A stretch of 64,000 nucleotides of DNA from Pararhizobium mangrovi. Its GTDB lineage: Bacteria; Pseudomonadota; Alphaproteobacteria; Rhizobiales; Rhizobiaceae. Below, in pieces: positions 64,000 through 64,000 of this stretch. A program made the translations under genes and the position numbers. The DNA lies in assembly GCF_006516965.1 (NCBI RefSeq), contig NZ_VHLH01000007.1, positions 89,319-153,318 on the forward strand, read 5' to 3'. The notes beneath the pieces are model-generated. The model was not told the DNA's origin. It made no database searches and was given only the letters and a program-made list of their open reading frames with translations. The stretch's first letter is position 1. Every line of letters starts with the position of its first letter.

Positions 64000-64000
64000 A
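63984..64000 (+). other. Ribosome site and start of a gene running off the window
   Basis: AGGGAGG at 63984-63990 is followed after six bases by ATG at 63997. Only one codon plus a base is visible. Candidates are glpK (glycerol kinase, otherwise missing from this operon) or a transposase; the sequence cannot decide. Confidence 0.4.

Overview
GENERAL. The window is high-GC, densely coded DNA whose gene content points to an alphaproteobacterium of the Hyphomicrobiales (Rhizobiales). The best marker is the glpR-glpD-glpS-glpT-glpP-glpQ-glpU-glpV order at the right end, the ABC-type glycerol uptake operon known from Rhizobium. The rest is also typical of a rhizobial chromid, megaplasmid or catabolic island: six ABC importers plus many dehydrogenases and LacI, RpiR and DeoR regulators. 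The genus cannot be fixed from sequence alone. I saw no rRNA, tRNA, CRISPR array or replication origin.

LAYOUT. (1) 1-5688: a polyol/sugar locus with a PfkB-type (tagatose kinase-like) sugar kinase cut by the window edge, a LacI regulator, a DCXR-like dehydrogenase and a CUT2 (ribose/fructose-type) importer. (2) 6142-23775: a catabolic region probably for nitrogen-containing compounds. It has an NTF2-flavin monooxygenase fusion, an RpiR regulator, a NitT/TauT-type importer with a Gfo/Idh oxidoreductase and an amidase, an NTF2-like protein, a D-threonine-aldolase-like PLP enzyme, a CUT1 importer whose ATPase lies on the opposite strand, a RidA protein and an M81 (MlrC-like) metallohydrolase. 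(3) 24366-30528: a three-gene operon with a membrane-anchored TerB-domain protein, a BrxD-like P-loop ATPase and an Lhr/BrxHI-like helicase. This is the best candidate for an under-described (probably anti-mobile-DNA or DNA-processing) system. (4) 30888-34012: a membrane diguanylate cyclase and a Na/Pi-cotransporter family protein. (5) 34451-46998: a large one-direction gene set with an N-formylglutamate-amidohydrolase-like enzyme, a glutamine-synthetase-like ligase, an aldehyde dehydrogenase, an Fe-alcohol dehydrogenase, a Pot-type importer, a sulfatase-superfamily hydrolase and an IMPase-family phosphatase, with a divergent RpiR regulator. Together they fit breakdown of an (esterified) amino alcohol through gamma-glutamyl intermediates. 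(6) 47538-54823: a LacI-controlled CUT1 importer with an ADP-ribosylglycohydrolase-fold enzyme that carries extra beta-rich domains. (7) 55293-63913: the glycerol regulon.

HOW THE PARTS FIT. The catabolic modules follow one plan: regulator, binding protein, two permeases, ATPase, then enzymes. Permease and ATPase genes often overlap by four bases (ATGA). Strong hairpins lie between several binding-protein genes and the permease or enzyme genes that follow, which would favour excess binding protein. Remnants of IS5-type and IS3-type transposase genes lie at module borders (about 47.0-47.3 kb and 54.9-55.0 kb), suggesting the region was assembled by insertion and rearrangement. The TerB operon sits between catabolic modules, as defence-like cargo often does.
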